The translations under genes were made by a program, and so were the position numbers. Under the pieces are notes generated by a model. It searched no databases, had not been told where the DNA came from, and worked only from the letters and a program-made list of their open reading frames with translations. Positions 33,512-46,832 of a stretch of 64,000 nucleotides of DNA are shown piece by piece. Location: assembly GCF_022376445.1 (NCBI RefSeq), contig NW_025954990.1, positions 124,001 through 188,000 on the forward strand, written 5' to 3'. Numbering within the stretch: the stretch's first letter is position 1; the number at the start of each line of letters is the position of its first letter. The stretch is from Fomitopsis serialis. Taxonomy: Eukaryota > Basidiomycota > Agaricomycetes > Polyporales > Fomitopsidaceae.

Positions 33512-36423
33512 TCAGCATCTCTCAAATACACGGTACAGATCCGGCAAGTTCGCGACTTGAACGACATCCCGGTCCAAGAGCGACTTCGGCGCAGCGAGGT
33601 ATCGAGCCGCCGCCGGGAACAAGACGTGCTGGATCTGCCACTGCACCGCCTTATCCTCCGCTTTCTCTTGCTCAGACATGTCCTCCAGGGATATCTGGAT
33701 TACCGGCTCTGGGACGTAGAAGAAAGCTAGCTCGCGGAGGAAGCACTCGAAGCACTCTTTCTCGGCCGTCCAGTCAACCTACCAAGGCGGGTCCGCGTAA
33801 ATGCATGTTTCACGATTGTAGGACGCGTAGCTAGGGGACGTACCTGGGGGCCGAGACGCATGAGAAAGAGGGGAAGCTTGTCCAGATTTGGGGTGCAGTC
33901 CCTGAGCAACATAGGGAGTGTCTCGACTTTGCCGTCCGCGCTAATGCCCAGCGAGAAGTACTCCTCTAGCATCTCCCGCCGTGATATCAGAGTATCGACG
34001 ATGCACTACCAACAGCACCAATCAGTGTAATCCATATGCGTACGCGAATGCACGCACGTCTACGATCTGTGGCCGCGTCATCTTACTCCGCTCGACACCC
34101 TCTTCCACGTCGACTGCGAGGGTCACCAGCGTACGCAGCGGTGGTGCAGGGTCTAGCCGCAGTCTGCTCATGTCACCGAATTGTCGGAGACCGAGCTGGT
34201 AGAACAGCTCCTCACTATCAAAGATCAGACATCCCGCTGACCGCTCGATAAGAAATAACGAGGCTCACGCGAGGGCTCCGTGGTTGATGAGGTACAGCTT
34301 CGTCGAATGCTGAACGAGCGATAGACACTTGTTCACGTCCACAATACACACGAATGTGTGCTTCTGCAGTATCTCCGTGAGATCTAAGCTCCAGTCAGCC
34401 ACCCCTCAGCATCAACTACAGTTGCAACGCAAACGTACTATTATGCTTCCCCTTGACCACTGCTGCCCGCAGCTGCTTCACTGACGACAGATAACATTGC
34501 GACTCCTTGATCTCTCTCACTCTCGGTGCGTTCTGGGGAGGCGTCCCCGTGCCCGTACCCGTGTTGGGCGAGCCGCCCCCCGAGCCGTTGCCACTCCGCT
34601 GTTGCGAGGGACTGAAGACGGGGAACATCGAGTCGAGCGTGCGGTCCTGCAGAGACGTTCGTACTTTGTGTTGAGAAAGCATCTTCTTGGGCCTCGCTGC
34701 TTGAGAGGTCGCTGAGCATCGACAGAGTCAACCTAGGTGAAACGATAACAGTCTGGGCGCGTACGCGGGGGCTCAGCTTCATCGACGTCCATCTCGTCCT
34801 CGTCCCGCGCACGCTTCTTCCCCTTTCCGTTGTCCTGTGTTGGCGTCTCGGCGATACCGCCCGTGAGCAGAGTCTACCGGAGACGATGATTCACTTCGAC
34901 CATTAAACCCAGAGACATTGCACTGACTTGATACTCGAACACACGGCTCTGGCTCTGCCCGACCAGCTTTTCCTGCAGGGCATCGCATATGCGCTCGACG
35001 ATCTCGTCGTCATTAAGGAAGTGCACCTCGCGCTTCGTCGGGTGGACGTTGACGTCCACGGAGCGTGGGTCGATGTTCAAGCTAGCTCGGCTTTTAGCAG
35101 CTATACAGGATGGATGTTGATTAGACAGTACCTGAAGTAGACGTAAGGCGAGGCGCCTTTGGGCAAGACGCCAGTGTAGACCGCCTCGACTGCTTTCCTA
35201 ATTTTGGCAGATTCCACCAATCGATCTGACGGCGTATAAGTCGCAACAAACCGGCAGAGGACCTAGGATACTCACGATTGATGAAGAGCAAAAACACTAA
35301 CTTCTTCGCTTGGTAATTCGCACTGGTGAAGTACGCCTCTGCGTCCCAGGAGCTTTCCTCTGGTACTTCCTCGTCGGCATCCTCTTCAGAGGGAGTTTTG
35401 GATGAGACTGTCGTGTGCAGCAGCTCCTTGGCGATGGACTGTCCGTAGAGCAAGCGGATCGCCTGGGTGGTTGTTGACGACGAAGGCGTGGATACGTCTG
35501 GCGTCGGTGATCCTGCCTAGCATGGCTATACTCAGCGAATGCGAACGAGGAAGGCTAAGACAAGGGTGTCACCTTTCTGCACGTGAAGGATACATGGGGA
35601 TTGTGGATGGCATATTTGGTGACGACATCGAGGATACGAGCGTACTCTTCCGATGAGCTCCTCAATGCAGACAGCCGTGTTGGCGTGTTGTAAAAGAGAT
35701 TTTCGACCTATATTTGTAGGGTTAATAGGCGTCGATGTGCTTCTCATCCGACGAGCGCACAGTTATGGTGGTGCCATCGTTGCCAGCACAAGGCTTAGGG
35801 TCTGCAGAAGTGCCCGCTTTTGCTAGGGTCAATGCGCCGTCCGCATAGCATGCTCTGTCAGCACAGATGCCATTCAGACGATCAATCAGAGACGCGCATA
35901 TATGCGCTATCGACTGCTTACTTCCACGCGCAAGAGTCTGCCCTTGTCTTTGTGACCACTGTCATATGCGCCACGTAGGAGACAGAAGCAAGCGCTTCAC
36001 CACGGAAGCCATACGTCGTCAGGCGCGATAGATCAGAGAATGTAGCTAGTTTGGACGTCGTAAAACGTTGTGCAAGGATTGGAAGATCGTCGTGCTACCT
36101 CCTCACGGGTATCAGCAGCAGCAGAAGTATCTCAGCGCTTTACGTACACGAATTCCTGACCCGTTGTCCTGGATTTGCAGCAGTTTCATGCCGCCATCCT
36201 TGATTGTGACACGTATGGAAGTAGAGCCCGCATCTAGACTGTTCTCAATGAGCTCTTTCAACGCAGATGCTGGTCTGTGTATAATCTTCACAAGAGTCAA
36301 CATGTTTGACTACGTTAAGATACTTGTACGCACTTCTCCGGCAGCAATACGGTTGATGACCGATTGTTCAAGCTTGCGTATCGGTTGCGGACCTGGTTCG
36401 GAGGGCGACGGTTGTGTAGCCAT
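33512..36423 (-). CDS. MLH1: DNA mismatch repair protein Mlh1 (MutL homologue)
   Basis: Read from ATG 36423 ([20 protein letters not shown]) to the stop at 33512-33514. The GHKL ATPase motifs are present in order: [57 protein letters not shown], then the transducer part with [16 protein letters not shown]. The linker includes [17 protein letters not shown], the equivalent of the KVRTD...LD motif. The C-terminal domain ends [11 protein letters not shown], the invariant Mlh1 terminus that contributes to the endonuclease site of the Pms1 partner. It acts in the nucleus in mismatch repair and meiotic crossing-over. The gene has many 50-70-nt introns; all junctions I followed keep frame. It is divergently arranged with the unknown gene at 37.1 kb. 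Confidence 0.94.
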
Positions 36424-37058
36424 CGCCAGTGATAACAAATCACATGGAGTGGTGAGTTTACGTGTGAATCTCAATTTTTATCACTTCGCATGGACGTGAA
36501 TACTTGGAACGAAGTCTGACAGAAAGACCCTCCAAGAGATTCAGCAACAAAGTGGGAGGCGGCTGGTGAGGTTGTGGCTGAAGCGCTGAAGACGCGCCGC
36601 CACAAGCGCGTTATGAAGAATCACATGACAAGTGACATTGATGCGTTTCAACGACTGCCATATATGGAGACCCTACCAAGTGCAAGACGTCGACATCCGC
36701 ATCTTTCATCCTCATCTTGCTTTCGGCCTCCATCCTCCTGCCTGCACCGCCTCTCTCGCTGTCGGCAACGACGACGGCGTTCCCTTTGTTCTGCGGCTGC
36801 CGACATTCGCCACAGATTGCTCGCGACGACGCATGAACAGAACCAACGGTCTGGCGGGGCTCCTTTAGCGCTCCAAACGACCTAGGACATCTCGGTTCCT
36901 GGTTAACTACGCGGACAAGGCCAGATTGGCCATTCGGCTGCTCCAAAGAGCAACAGGGCGAATAGTCTTCACGGGATTGTCGCGGCGAGAAAGAAGGTAC
37001 GTTCGCTCCGGCGGTCGAGGCCGATGCCTGCGAACTCACGAGCCATGCGCCTCGAACA
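36424..37058. other. Divergent promoter region MLH1 / unknown gene
   Basis: About 635 bp between two divergent starts. Open frames on both strands here have no recognisable domain. CT-rich patches near 36700-36790 could be core-promoter material, but I see no decisive element. Confidence 0.45.
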
Positions 37059-38687
37059 GTGCAACTGTCCTTCGCTATGCCTCCGACGTTGTCCGGCGGC
37101 GCATTCGACACGCCACCATCCACGCCACCGCGCGGTCGACAATCATCACGTTACCCTGCATCGCTCACCCGTGGCGACACTGGACGTGTTCCATTGCACA
37201 GGCGGGGGACGTCAAAGACATACGAGCGGCTAGAAGACTTGCTACGGGAAGCGGGATACAAAGAGACGCGCGTGTTCACACCTGAGTCGGAGCGAAAGGA
37301 GGCCCGAGATGCAGAGAGTCGTAAAGGCAGTCTGCGTGGAGGCGTAGACTCGGTGGTAGGCTACCTCACGAGCTGGGTACCGGGGTCAGGCAGAACGGAA
37401 GGCGCCTCCCATGCCATGAGCACCACGCCCCCGCACGAACCCAGGCTACACTGGTCCCTTCCTCCCTCGCCCCTTGCTCATAAGCACAAGCTCCCGGATG
37501 AGAACGGGCGACCACGGAGTCCGCTCTCCGCGTCCCCAACCGCATCGACTACCACGATTGCGTCCTCCACCGACAGCTCGGACGGGCGCACCGTCAACTA
37601 TAGACACTACGCTAAACACGCACAAGCGCACATTCCCGCTCAGCCACAGCTGCTCCGGCCAAAGACCTCCGCTTCAAGCAACCTCCGCACCTATGCGCAG
37701 GTCTCAGCCGCGCAGGGCTACCTTAGACATATGGCCTCCGCGCCGAACATGCCCAAGCGCCGCCCTTCGACGCGTGAGATGTCCGTGGACCGCCATTCCG
37801 TCTACGCCGTGGACCGTGGACAGCCCTCGCTCCCACCACGCTGGCTTGAGTCCGTCACGAGAGCGGTCGCAGGAGCGGGCGATCCCGAAGCACATGTCGG
37901 GGGCCCGCAGCCCTCCCGCAGGCTCAGTCGGACGTCCTCACGCGCTCCGCGTGCCAGAGAAAGGGGGGGCAAGTTCATGCTGGCCGACCAGACGAACCGC
38001 CAGACCCGGAGTGCGTCGGGCGCGCCGCCGGGCCTCACATCATGCCTCGCGCGCGCGGAAGTGGCCCCGAGCACAGTCAGCACGGCGCAGGTGATGTGCC
38101 GGTCTGCACCTGCGTCCCGCTCGTCTTCGCGCGTTGGCGACAATGCACGGTCTGGCACACGGAAGGCGCCGGTCGGCGCGCGAAGTGAAGCCTACAGCTT
38201 CTCGTCGAGCCGGCCGAGTAAGAGCGACGGCGTACCCCTACTCGCGAGTACGTGCGTCGAGAACGACGCGTGGAGTACACATTGGGTGAATGGCCATCGC
38301 GTACCAATCACGGTGGCGAGCCCTAGCGACGACGGCGACGACGAGATGTACTCGGGCGGAGAGGACGACGACGACGACGACGAAGGGGAGCTCACGTTGG
38401 CGCGGCTGCTCGTCCCGCCAAAGCGGCAGTACTCAATTCAGAGCCTGCGGAAACATCTGCATCAGAGCCAAAGCCGGAGTAACCTGCGCGAGCGCGAAAA
38501 CCCCTGGGACGAAGACGGCGAGACGCTTGGCGCGGTGGGGCGGGCGATGCGGAGCCCGACGGACGACGAAGACGATGAGGGATATGGGTGGCAGGCGTTG
38601 GGCATGCCTGGGTTCAAGAGTGGGACCGTGAAGAGACGCAGCGGCATCCCTGGAGGCTGGGCGGCGAACTTCACGAGTCGCTCATAG
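37059..38687 (+). CDS. Unknown single-exon protein, disordered with acidic run
   Basis: An uninterrupted 542-codon frame with strong coding composition, which is rare in this intron-rich window. The start may be Met1 (MQLSFAM) or Met7 (MPPTLSGGAFDTPPSTPPRG). Most of the protein is Ser/Pro/Arg-rich and predicted disordered. A short ordered-looking segment is KTYERLEDLLREAGYKETRV (about residues 53-72), followed by SVVGYLTSWVPGSG. Near residue 425-445 lies an acidic run encoded partly by a GAC triplet repeat (38364-38382). Then come LTLARLLVPPKRQYSIQSLR and a C-terminus with GWQALGMPGFKSGTVKRRSG. I do not recognise a family. The N-terminal helix-like block and the C-terminal blocks are the parts most likely to be conserved. 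Confidence 0.75.
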   Translation: MQLSFAMPPTLSGGAFDTPPSTPPRGRQSSRYPASLTRGDTGRVPLHRRGTSKTYERLEDLLREAGYKETRVFTPESERKEARDAESRKGSLRGGVDSVVGYLTSWVPGSGRTEGASHAMSTTPPHEPRLHWSLPPSPLAHKHKLPDENGRPRSPLSASPTASTTTIASSTDSSDGRTVNYRHYAKHAQAHIPAQPQLLRPKTSASSNLRTYAQVSAAQGYLRHMASAPNMPKRRPSTREMSVDRHSVYAVDRGQPSLPPRWLESVTRAVAGAGDPEAHVGGPQPSRRLSRTSSRAPRARERGGKFMLADQTNRQTRSASGAPPGLTSCLARAEVAPSTVSTAQVMCRSAPASRSSSRVGDNARSGTRKAPVGARSEAYSFSSSRPSKSDGVPLLASTCVENDAWSTHWVNGHRVPITVASPSDDGDDEMYSGGEDDDDDDEGELTLARLLVPPKRQYSIQSLRKHLHQSQSRSNLRERENPWDEDGETLGAVGRAMRSPTDDEDDEGYGWQALGMPGFKSGTVKRRSGIPGGWAANFTSRS

Positions 38688-39181
38688 CATCTTCCGGTCG
38701 CACGTCTCATTGGAAGGATTAGGCTGTCTCATACTAGTAATGTATCACCATCAGCACCGACTCCGTTGCTTGCATTCATCACAGCAAAAAGGCTTCGTAT
38801 ACATCCTTCCTGGCAATGACTTATAATGGTATACTTAATTCATCTTGGTCCCCTTTGCCTTGCCACCTAGGACGTACATTTCCGTACACGTACAGCATGC
38901 ACAATCTTTCTCGCCCATCATATACTCTTATAATGCTGTAGACGAAAGAAACGAGGACCCCTTATATCATCGATTGGAACAGTCACAATTGCGAGCTACG
39001 TAAGTGAGGATGTGATTAACGCGACATGAGCGACGAAGAATTCGAATTGTACATGTGCCATCCTGAAAGTCCCGGTGCGACATATAGACATAAGGATACG
39101 TTATGAACGGGGTAGAGTACAGTGCACGACAAACCAGCGAACATCAACAAAGCAATGGCAAACGAACGAACAGGTCTAGGG
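38688..39181. other. Convergent spacer
   Basis: AT-rich 3' region between the unknown single-exon gene and the TAO3 stop; no gene seen. Confidence 0.5.
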
Positions 39182-42100
39182 TCAATAGTGATGTGTGGTA
39201 TTCGACGTGAAATGAGGGATTGAAGGGGAATCGAACTCGAATAGGTCAGAGCCAGTATCGTCGTCAGAGTCATCCGAATCTTCGTATGGAGACGCCGGCT
39301 CGATGGCATCGACGTCGAAAACATCAGCGAAGGGTGTCTGTGGGACGTCGCCGGTAGCGTCGGATGATTTGGCCAAGATAGCAGCGACACGAGCTTCCAG
39401 CTGCCTGTTGGCATCAGGGACAGCAGGCCGCTCCTCCTTGAAGAAGGCACTAAGCTCATGGAGGTTCTGCACCATCTCCCCAAGGTCGTCTTCAGGGTGG
39501 AGTTGCTCGTCGTACGGCGAGGTTATCTCGGGGTACTCGGTCTGCGAGAGCGGCAAGTCTGGATCATACGGATGCACGACAAGCCGGAGGGCGTAGAGGT
39601 TCTGCTTGCACGTCTTGCGGAGAGCGTCACAGTGCGGGACGCACCAGCCAGACTCTTGCGGGATTCCGAAGATTTCTGCGACAGATTCGACCTCCTTGGC
39701 ATCGGCACGCAAATGCGTATATAAACTCATTCGCAGGACGTGCTTCGCCGCTGGTCCTCCAGATATCTGCATTGGCTCATCAAGAACGTCCAACGCCTGG
39801 GATGCGAGGTCCGTCTCGAGCAAGCGCAGCAAAGGCATCAGGAGTTCCGAGCCAAGTAGGTCCACTGGGCGCCGCGTTTCCCGCTGCTGAAACAAGACCT
39901 TCAAGATCTGCATAGTGCTTATGCGCAACCATTGTTCCTTGTTCAAGACGAGGCCCATGAGGAGTGTAATCACGTTTGTCCAGTGACCCGAGCCATAGTG
40001 TTCGCGAAGGCTGGCGACGGACTCCCGCAGGAAGTCTTCCTTTGTACGGAACCGACTCTTGGCAAAGGAGGTCATGATACGGTCAATACTGGGGCGTGCC
40101 TCTTTCTCCGCTAGTCGACCGATGCTCAAGGCGAATTCTTGAAGGTCTGCATCCTGCTTGCCATCGATCATAGCTTGTAGACAGCAGGGTAGTGCGACGA
40201 CATAGAGATCGCGGACGCGGCCCTCGGACGGATCTATGAACCTGGCATCGTTGACCTTCGCGAGGCGTTCCAGCAACTTGAATGTTGGAGCTGCTGTACT
40301 GGAAGCGCGCAATCCAGTGAGTAGACACGGCTGCAAAGACGAGGGGCCCTGCCATTTTTCTGGCTTATGGTCCAAAAGAGCCTGCATGATTTCCGGGTCG
40401 TCCAAGTCCAACCTACCCAACAAGGCGTCCAGTAGCTTGAGTGCATGAAGGAATTCATCTTCCACCGTCGTCGATAGGCAAGCGACGGCGCACCAGAATA
40501 GCACAGGGATCAATGAGGGATCAAGCGTGCCCCACGACACCATAGCCTTCAACGTGCTGATCATCTCGACATTGAACTTGCTAATGCCAGGCTCTGCTTC
40601 TGCGATGGAGCTACCGAGGCGTCCTAAGAAAGCTGCGAGATCCGCTGGGCTGACGGGTGGAGAGAGGGCACGATACAACTGCAAGGATCGGTGGGCTATC
40701 TCGCGCTTCACGGAAGCCGTACCCCAGGTCACCGCCCAAGCCCCCCAATCGATGCGTATTCGTGGGTACAGTGGTTCAATGAGATCCAGAACGGCGCTCG
40801 ATAATCGTTCGAGCCTGGCGTCCGCCTCCGTCGACGTTTGTCGATCTGGTCGCAGCTCCATGTCAAGCTCCTGTTCGATTCGACGCAGGGCAGCCTTGAG
40901 ATCGGAATGTGTCCGGTATAAGGAACGGTCAGCAACCTCGTCGAAGCCCGAAATGCAGCAACGGAGGAGCTGAACGAGCATGTGTCGACATCGTCGCTGC
41001 AACAAGGGCTGTACGTCATCGATATGCACAAACAACGCATGAAGCAATGAGCAAATGTGCTGCTCCAGATCCCAGTGACGATCCAACGTTGCATCCGAAA
41101 GGAAGAGAAGGGCGAATTGTGACTGCGTCAGGTTGAGTCTCGGCTGACCGGAGAACAAGATGTCGAAGTCGGACCACTCTTCGATCTCTTGGGCGTCGAG
41201 CTGCTTGACTTTGTGATCATAGACAGGAATCATCCGCGTCGGGTGTATACAACCGGCGATATTGATGAAGATATCTTTGCCAATCGCGCTTTGCACTAAG
41301 CACGCGATGACCTTCGCCGAGCAATTGATGAACGGTGCATTCCCGACCTTGGGTGACAGGTCCAGCAGATACTTCACGACAGCTAGGCCGTTATGCCAGT
41401 GAGGATCGTCCACTAGTCGTGACCACAATACCAAGATCTGTTCGGCGTAATGCTCGACGTATTGGGAGGTGAGCTTCATCATGTGGAATACCACTGAACG
41501 GCCAGTTCGCGACAACCCAGATTCCTCGGAATCATCGATGAGTTCGATACCCGAAAACCAGTGCTCCAGCGTCTGCAACAAAATGAGCGGACTGCCTTGG
41601 GCGTTACCGTCCAAAACACGCGGGATCCACTCAGAGAATTGAGCAAGTATGTGAGGCGCCTGTTCAGGATGCTCTCCTGCAAGAACGTCGGAAATCGATC
41701 GATGAGCATGGAGGTAGGCGCTGGGCGAAGCACTACAAACTGCTGCCTCGAATCGCATCAAAGGGAGAAGGCCGGAGTATTGCTGGTGAATCCCTTCCAG
41801 TATGGCGAACGAACGACGGCGGATCTCCAGAAGCGGGTGACACAAGTTAGAGAGACCCAGGCATACAGCTTGACTGAAGCTGAAACCATGCACAATTGCA
41901 GGGTCGCTGATGACATCCGCTACGACGGCGAAGAAGCGTTCGTTACTGGTGCCCAGTTGTCGCGTAGTCACGAATGCTCTGACGAGCACCTCGTCCATTA
42001 AGCGCTTGTCAGGCGGTGTGTGTACCAAGAGCGACCGAAGAGCCTTCCTGTATTGTGCATCAGCATTCAGCCAAGGAGGAACGCTACACGAAACTCACTT

Positions 42101-45100
42101 GCCAGCCTCCTGATTAGGCTCATGGAAGGAAGCTAGAATCGCAGTCAGGCGATCGAGAGTTGCAGATGGGTGCAGCGGCTTCAAATCATCGTCCGACACG
42201 GACTTATCCATTGGGGACATAGATGTATGATCAGGGGGATAGAAGGCTTTGTGCTATAGAGTAGACGTTAATTGCATGCATCGCCGGAAGAACGGGGTTC
42301 ACTCACACACAAAGCCGCCATGGCACCTACGGCAGCATTGGACAACGCTCGTGTTTCTAGCTGGAAGCTCCGGATACTCTCTGCTTGGTCGGTAGGGTCC
42401 ATGTGGAATTTGGCAGCGGCGGTCTGCATGAGCACGATTCGTCTGGTCACTGTCTCCGACTGTTTCCCCAACTGACACCATTCTTCGCAAAGTCGGTACA
42501 GAGATAGATGCATGTGAGCAGGGATGAAGCGATCTGAATCGTTGAGCGTCGCGAGTCCGTCAAATAATCTTTCGACGGTGCCACAGAAATAGCGTCGTAA
42601 TCTTTGGAGAGAAAAGACGTCGCGATGCTCGGGAGCAGCTAAGAACGATTGCATATTCCGGATGTACTTCAGCACGTGTGCCAAAGCGGTTTGTTTGCCA
42701 GACGACCGTTGTTCTTGCAAGAGATGAGCAGTCAAGTGGTAGATGCCTGCCACAGCCGTGTGGAACCCTTCTTGACGACGTGCACGGGCCCCTCCCGCGG
42801 GTGCCGCAGTGGTCTTAGGTCGCTCGTCGTAGAATTGCCGGGAAGCAAGTATATTGAGATCCTCGAGTAATTGGGAGTACGCTCGTGCGGGGAAAGAACT
42901 GATACATGACACGGCGATGTTGCGGAAAGTGGAAAGTTCCGAATCGAGGAACTGGCTGAGATACTTGAACATGTCGCGAGTGGTCACCATCTGGTCACGT
43001 TCGAAGTTCGCCTCAGACCTGGCGCGCGAGTGATCGCGCATTGGATAGTTCACAGTTGGCCTGACGTCAGACACCTGAGCAGTCGCGGACAGTATCTTGA
43101 TCCAAGCGTGCCACTGCAGAATGACCCGCCCGTGGTCACTGAGCGATTTGGACGTATCCTTGTCGCCGTGTGAACCGGACCTCGGCGGCAGGTTCATCGG
43201 CATCTTACTCTGTACCCCTGCTAGCTGTACGACATTTTGATGGTATCGGCTTGTCGCCGCAACGATCTGTTCTCGGAATGTAACGAGGACGCGTGGCATG
43301 CCCTCCATGCAAGGTCTGAGCAAGGCAGGGAATACGTGCACCCATATTTTCCGGTCCTGCTCCGAGTCACTCTCGGCCAATCGCAACGCTATCTCCCCTC
43401 GGGGCGCCTTCTTCAACTGCTCCAGACGTGTCGTTTCGGTTGTGTCCATCATGTCTTCATATGCATCTAGATATGCAGCTGGACCAAGTTCGTCGTGAAG
43501 CGCCGTGAGGATGTGAAAAGATGTCGGCGTGCGACCGTCATAACGCGACACCAGTGTCGACTGGAGATGTACTTGTAGGATGTGGAGAAGACGGACAGCC
43601 CTGACACCGTTGAGGTAAACGGCGCGCCGGTAATGTGCCAGTAGGAACAACGCCCCCGCTTCGATCTCATCCACACGGGAAATTATGGCTTCCAGGTCCT
43701 CATCCGTGAGCTCCTCTTTGGGGGTCTGCTTGATCCTGTAGATCCACTGATCGACAAAAGTGATCCAAAGGGTCACCAGCCGCGAGCTCTCGACGTTCAA
43801 CTTGAGCCCAGGTCCTTCGCTACACATGAGCGTCGGATCGAACAAGAAGGCGGAGAAGCGGGACAGCAAGGCAGAGGCTTGCGCAGGGTCGTTCATGAAC
43901 CGCTGCAGAGCCTGAGTGGCGGCCTCGCCCACTGCTGGTTCGACGTGGATGATACCTCGTATCAGCATGTCATAAGCATCCTCGACGGCAAGAGAGGAGT
44001 GCAGACAGCGCGGCCACGACTGGTACACCGACTGCAGAATGCTGATATGAGCAACCAATTGATTCGGGTATGCAACGGATCCTTCGGGATGTCGCCGTAT
44101 AGTGAAGCTGTGGGCATCCTCGTATGTCGGACTGAGGCGTGTCGCCGACCATTGCTCATCTAGGGCGGACATTTTACCGACGGCCTGGAAGCAGCTCAGG
44201 GCGAAGAACTTCAGACATAGGCTGCAGCGATCGAGGAAGTCGGCCCAGCTTGTCTTCAACATTAGCGACGAGGGCAAGGGTTCCGCAGACAGTGGGTAGT
44301 CCTCCTGGCTGGGCAACTGCGTGAAATCGGTGGAACTCGGCCAAGAAGGGGTTGGTTCCTCTCTCTCCATAACGTGAAGTGAGAGCAAGACGGCCCGCGT
44401 GCCGATGGCTATCCGCTCTGGTGCCAGTGAGCTGGAGAGACTGGCTGATTGAGCTGTGACGTTGCGTTCCTGCAGGAGCTCGAGACACATCTCGCTTCCG
44501 GATTCGAAGTGCCGAGATAGTACGAAGTGTATCATGTAAACGAAAGGATCCAGGTGCTCTTCCTGAGGAGTGATGTTGAGCCGGTTTGCGGGGAAGAAAT
44601 ACCTGAGGATTGATTCCACTTTCGAGGTTGTCGTGGATGCAGGCTCGTTACACCGATATAGGTATGTCCACAGGAGGCGAAGGACTGCGTTCAACACTTG
44701 TGTGCGGTACATCCTTTCCTGTTATCAATGTCAGGTGTGCATTTTCACCCCAGCGGCGTAGCTCTTTACCTTAAGCTTGCCGAGGCCAGCCTCAAGGCAT
44801 GCGCTCCAGTTCTTGGAGAAGAAGTCCTGCGGGGCAACGCATAGCGTAGTCACTGCCAATGGATACGCGACATGCCAATATCTAGGCTTGCTCATCATGT
44901 CCCTTGCTCTTGGATAGATGGCTTCCATCGCCTTCGCCCACTCCGGGTGATTGACCTCCGCCTGAGCGGTCTTCAAAGGCTTATGTCAGCGGAAGCCACA
45001 CCCAAGCACGCATTAGAGGCTCACCTTAGCTATTGGATGGAGCATATAAACGAGGGTTTCTGCGAAGGACGTCTTGAGGCGATTGCCGTGCGCGTTTTCA

Positions 45101-46832
45101 AACGACTTAGACAGCGAAGCCATGAAGTCTGCGCCTTCTTCGAAAGCCTCAGGTGGCCACACCTACCCACGCAGAGTTAGACACGCTCCAACAAGAATCA
45201 ACGTATTGTGCGGTTCTCATACCTTGATTTGCACATGCTTGAGACCCTGCACCAGGTTTTCAAATTTGAAGTCCGCGTCTTTGGGAACCAGACCTGCTGC
45301 CACCGGCTTAAGCTCGATCAAGAAGCGATCTGTGACGCTTTCAAAGCTGAATTGCAGTTGGAAAAGGTCAGACAAAGTACACGCAATAGAATGCTAGTCG
45401 CTTACCGGACATTGGCAATCTGGCCCAACAGCCTCGCATAAAGCTCTGCATTTATTCGGTGATTCGCAGACTGAGTGAGCATCTTAACATCCGGTCTCTT
45501 GAATTGCTCGAAAGTCAGCTCCTCCAGGCTCTGTCCGACAGCTTCACCGAGCCCGTCTTTAGCCATTGAAAGAGTTGCAGCTAGTAAGGCACGACACATG
45601 ATGTAAATCGAGGCGAGTGCCTTTCGCTCCATGAGCACCGACGAGATGTCTTGCACTCGTGCGACTCGCGCGCTGCCGGATGGTTGCGAAAGATGATGGT
45701 GTACAAGCCTCTCGTCCACGCCATCGTTTTGCGACTTCCGCCAGCGCATGACGGACTCGACTACTGGTTTCGCGTGCTTATGGGCGATCTTCCCCAGCGA
45801 AGTTAAGAGCTCGTCCAATTTCGTATCCACGCCTGGTCCCATGAACTCCGTCAACAGAGCGTCGCGATCCTACGCGCATATATGAAAAAAATTAACGCAT
45901 ATAGTGAACGCACATACCACCGGCTGTCGCAGGAACTCTTCTATGTGTTGTTCGCCTGAGGCAGCGAATCGGATGAAGATGGCGTGCAAAGCGTAGTCCG
46001 ACGGTGTTCGTGGATCCATATTGATCTTATCCTCTATGTCGAAGATAGATCGTGACACCTCCAGCGGGGATATTCCACCAAAGACGTTCGGTTTGCGAGG
46101 TACCGGAGGAGGCGTGGAGGGCGCGAAACCATGTCCAAGATCGCTGCCAGCATCTGAATAGTGGAATATAGAGCCGGATGTGAATGCTGCGAGCGGGCAT
46201 ATGCGTGGTCCCGAGCCTTGGACGGCGCACCGCGGGTCCTTGACTCTGTGGAAGCTGGCGTAGAAGGACGGAACTGCGGCGGGCTAGCGTGCGACGGCTG
46301 GTGCCGATGAGGCACCGGCGGTAGGTGTCCAAGAGAAGAAGTAGAACGATTGAACGGGTTTTTCAAACAGGATAGGCCTGGTGATCCAGCACTGGCACGG
46401 GAGGAGCAGGGTCCGTAGACTTCTTGCTGAATGCATTCCGGAGTGACGCAAAGGATGTCTTCTTCGCGAAGGATGATCCACCACCGCTGGTGTTGGAGGT
46501 AGTGAAGGAGACCTGTGTGGAATGCGCGAACGGCGACTTGACTTTCCGACTGCTGTTCTGCACCGAGTGTACCGAGTCCTCTGAGGTAGTGGAGTCGCCT
46601 CGAGAATGGAAATAGGACTTCTCGGCACGTTCGGGAAGAGCCAAAGGAGTCAGGATGGTAGGCGAGTCTTGCCCTGAGCTCGCGTTTCCCCAGAGGCTGT
46701 TACCTTGCGTCCGTCCGAAGATGGGAGTTGAGCTGTAGTCATCCTCGTCGAAGTCTGCGCAAGGTCAGTGCTTTGAAGTGTCCACTGAGCGCAATACATA
46801 CCAGGAATCGTTATCTGAATACCGTCCGACAT
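39182..46832 (-). CDS. TAO3: Cell morphogenesis protein Tao3/Mor2/PAG1 (Furry family)
   Basis: Very large gene from ATG 46832 (MSDGIQITIP, then DFDEDDYSSTPIFGRTQG) to the stop at 39182-39184; the product exceeds 2,000 residues. The N-terminal Ser-rich tail leads into DIEDKINMDPRTPSDYALHA, the conserved start of the Furry/Mor2 N-terminal domain. Two long exons (44712-42268 and 42028-39182) carry the HEAT/Armadillo-like central region and the C-terminal cell-morphogenesis domain (SSAVLDLIEPLYPRIRIDWG, WGTLDPSLIPVLFWC). The protein scaffolds the Ndr-kinase (RAM/MOR) pathway that controls polarised growth and septation. Introns join in phase, including 45 nt between ESRTR and AFTSGSIFHYSDAG. At about 46366 the frame changes between DHQAYP and LKNPFNRSTSSL: either a 71-nt intron with a poor GTTTGA donor removes the block, or there is a one-base deletion. 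Confidence 0.9.
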
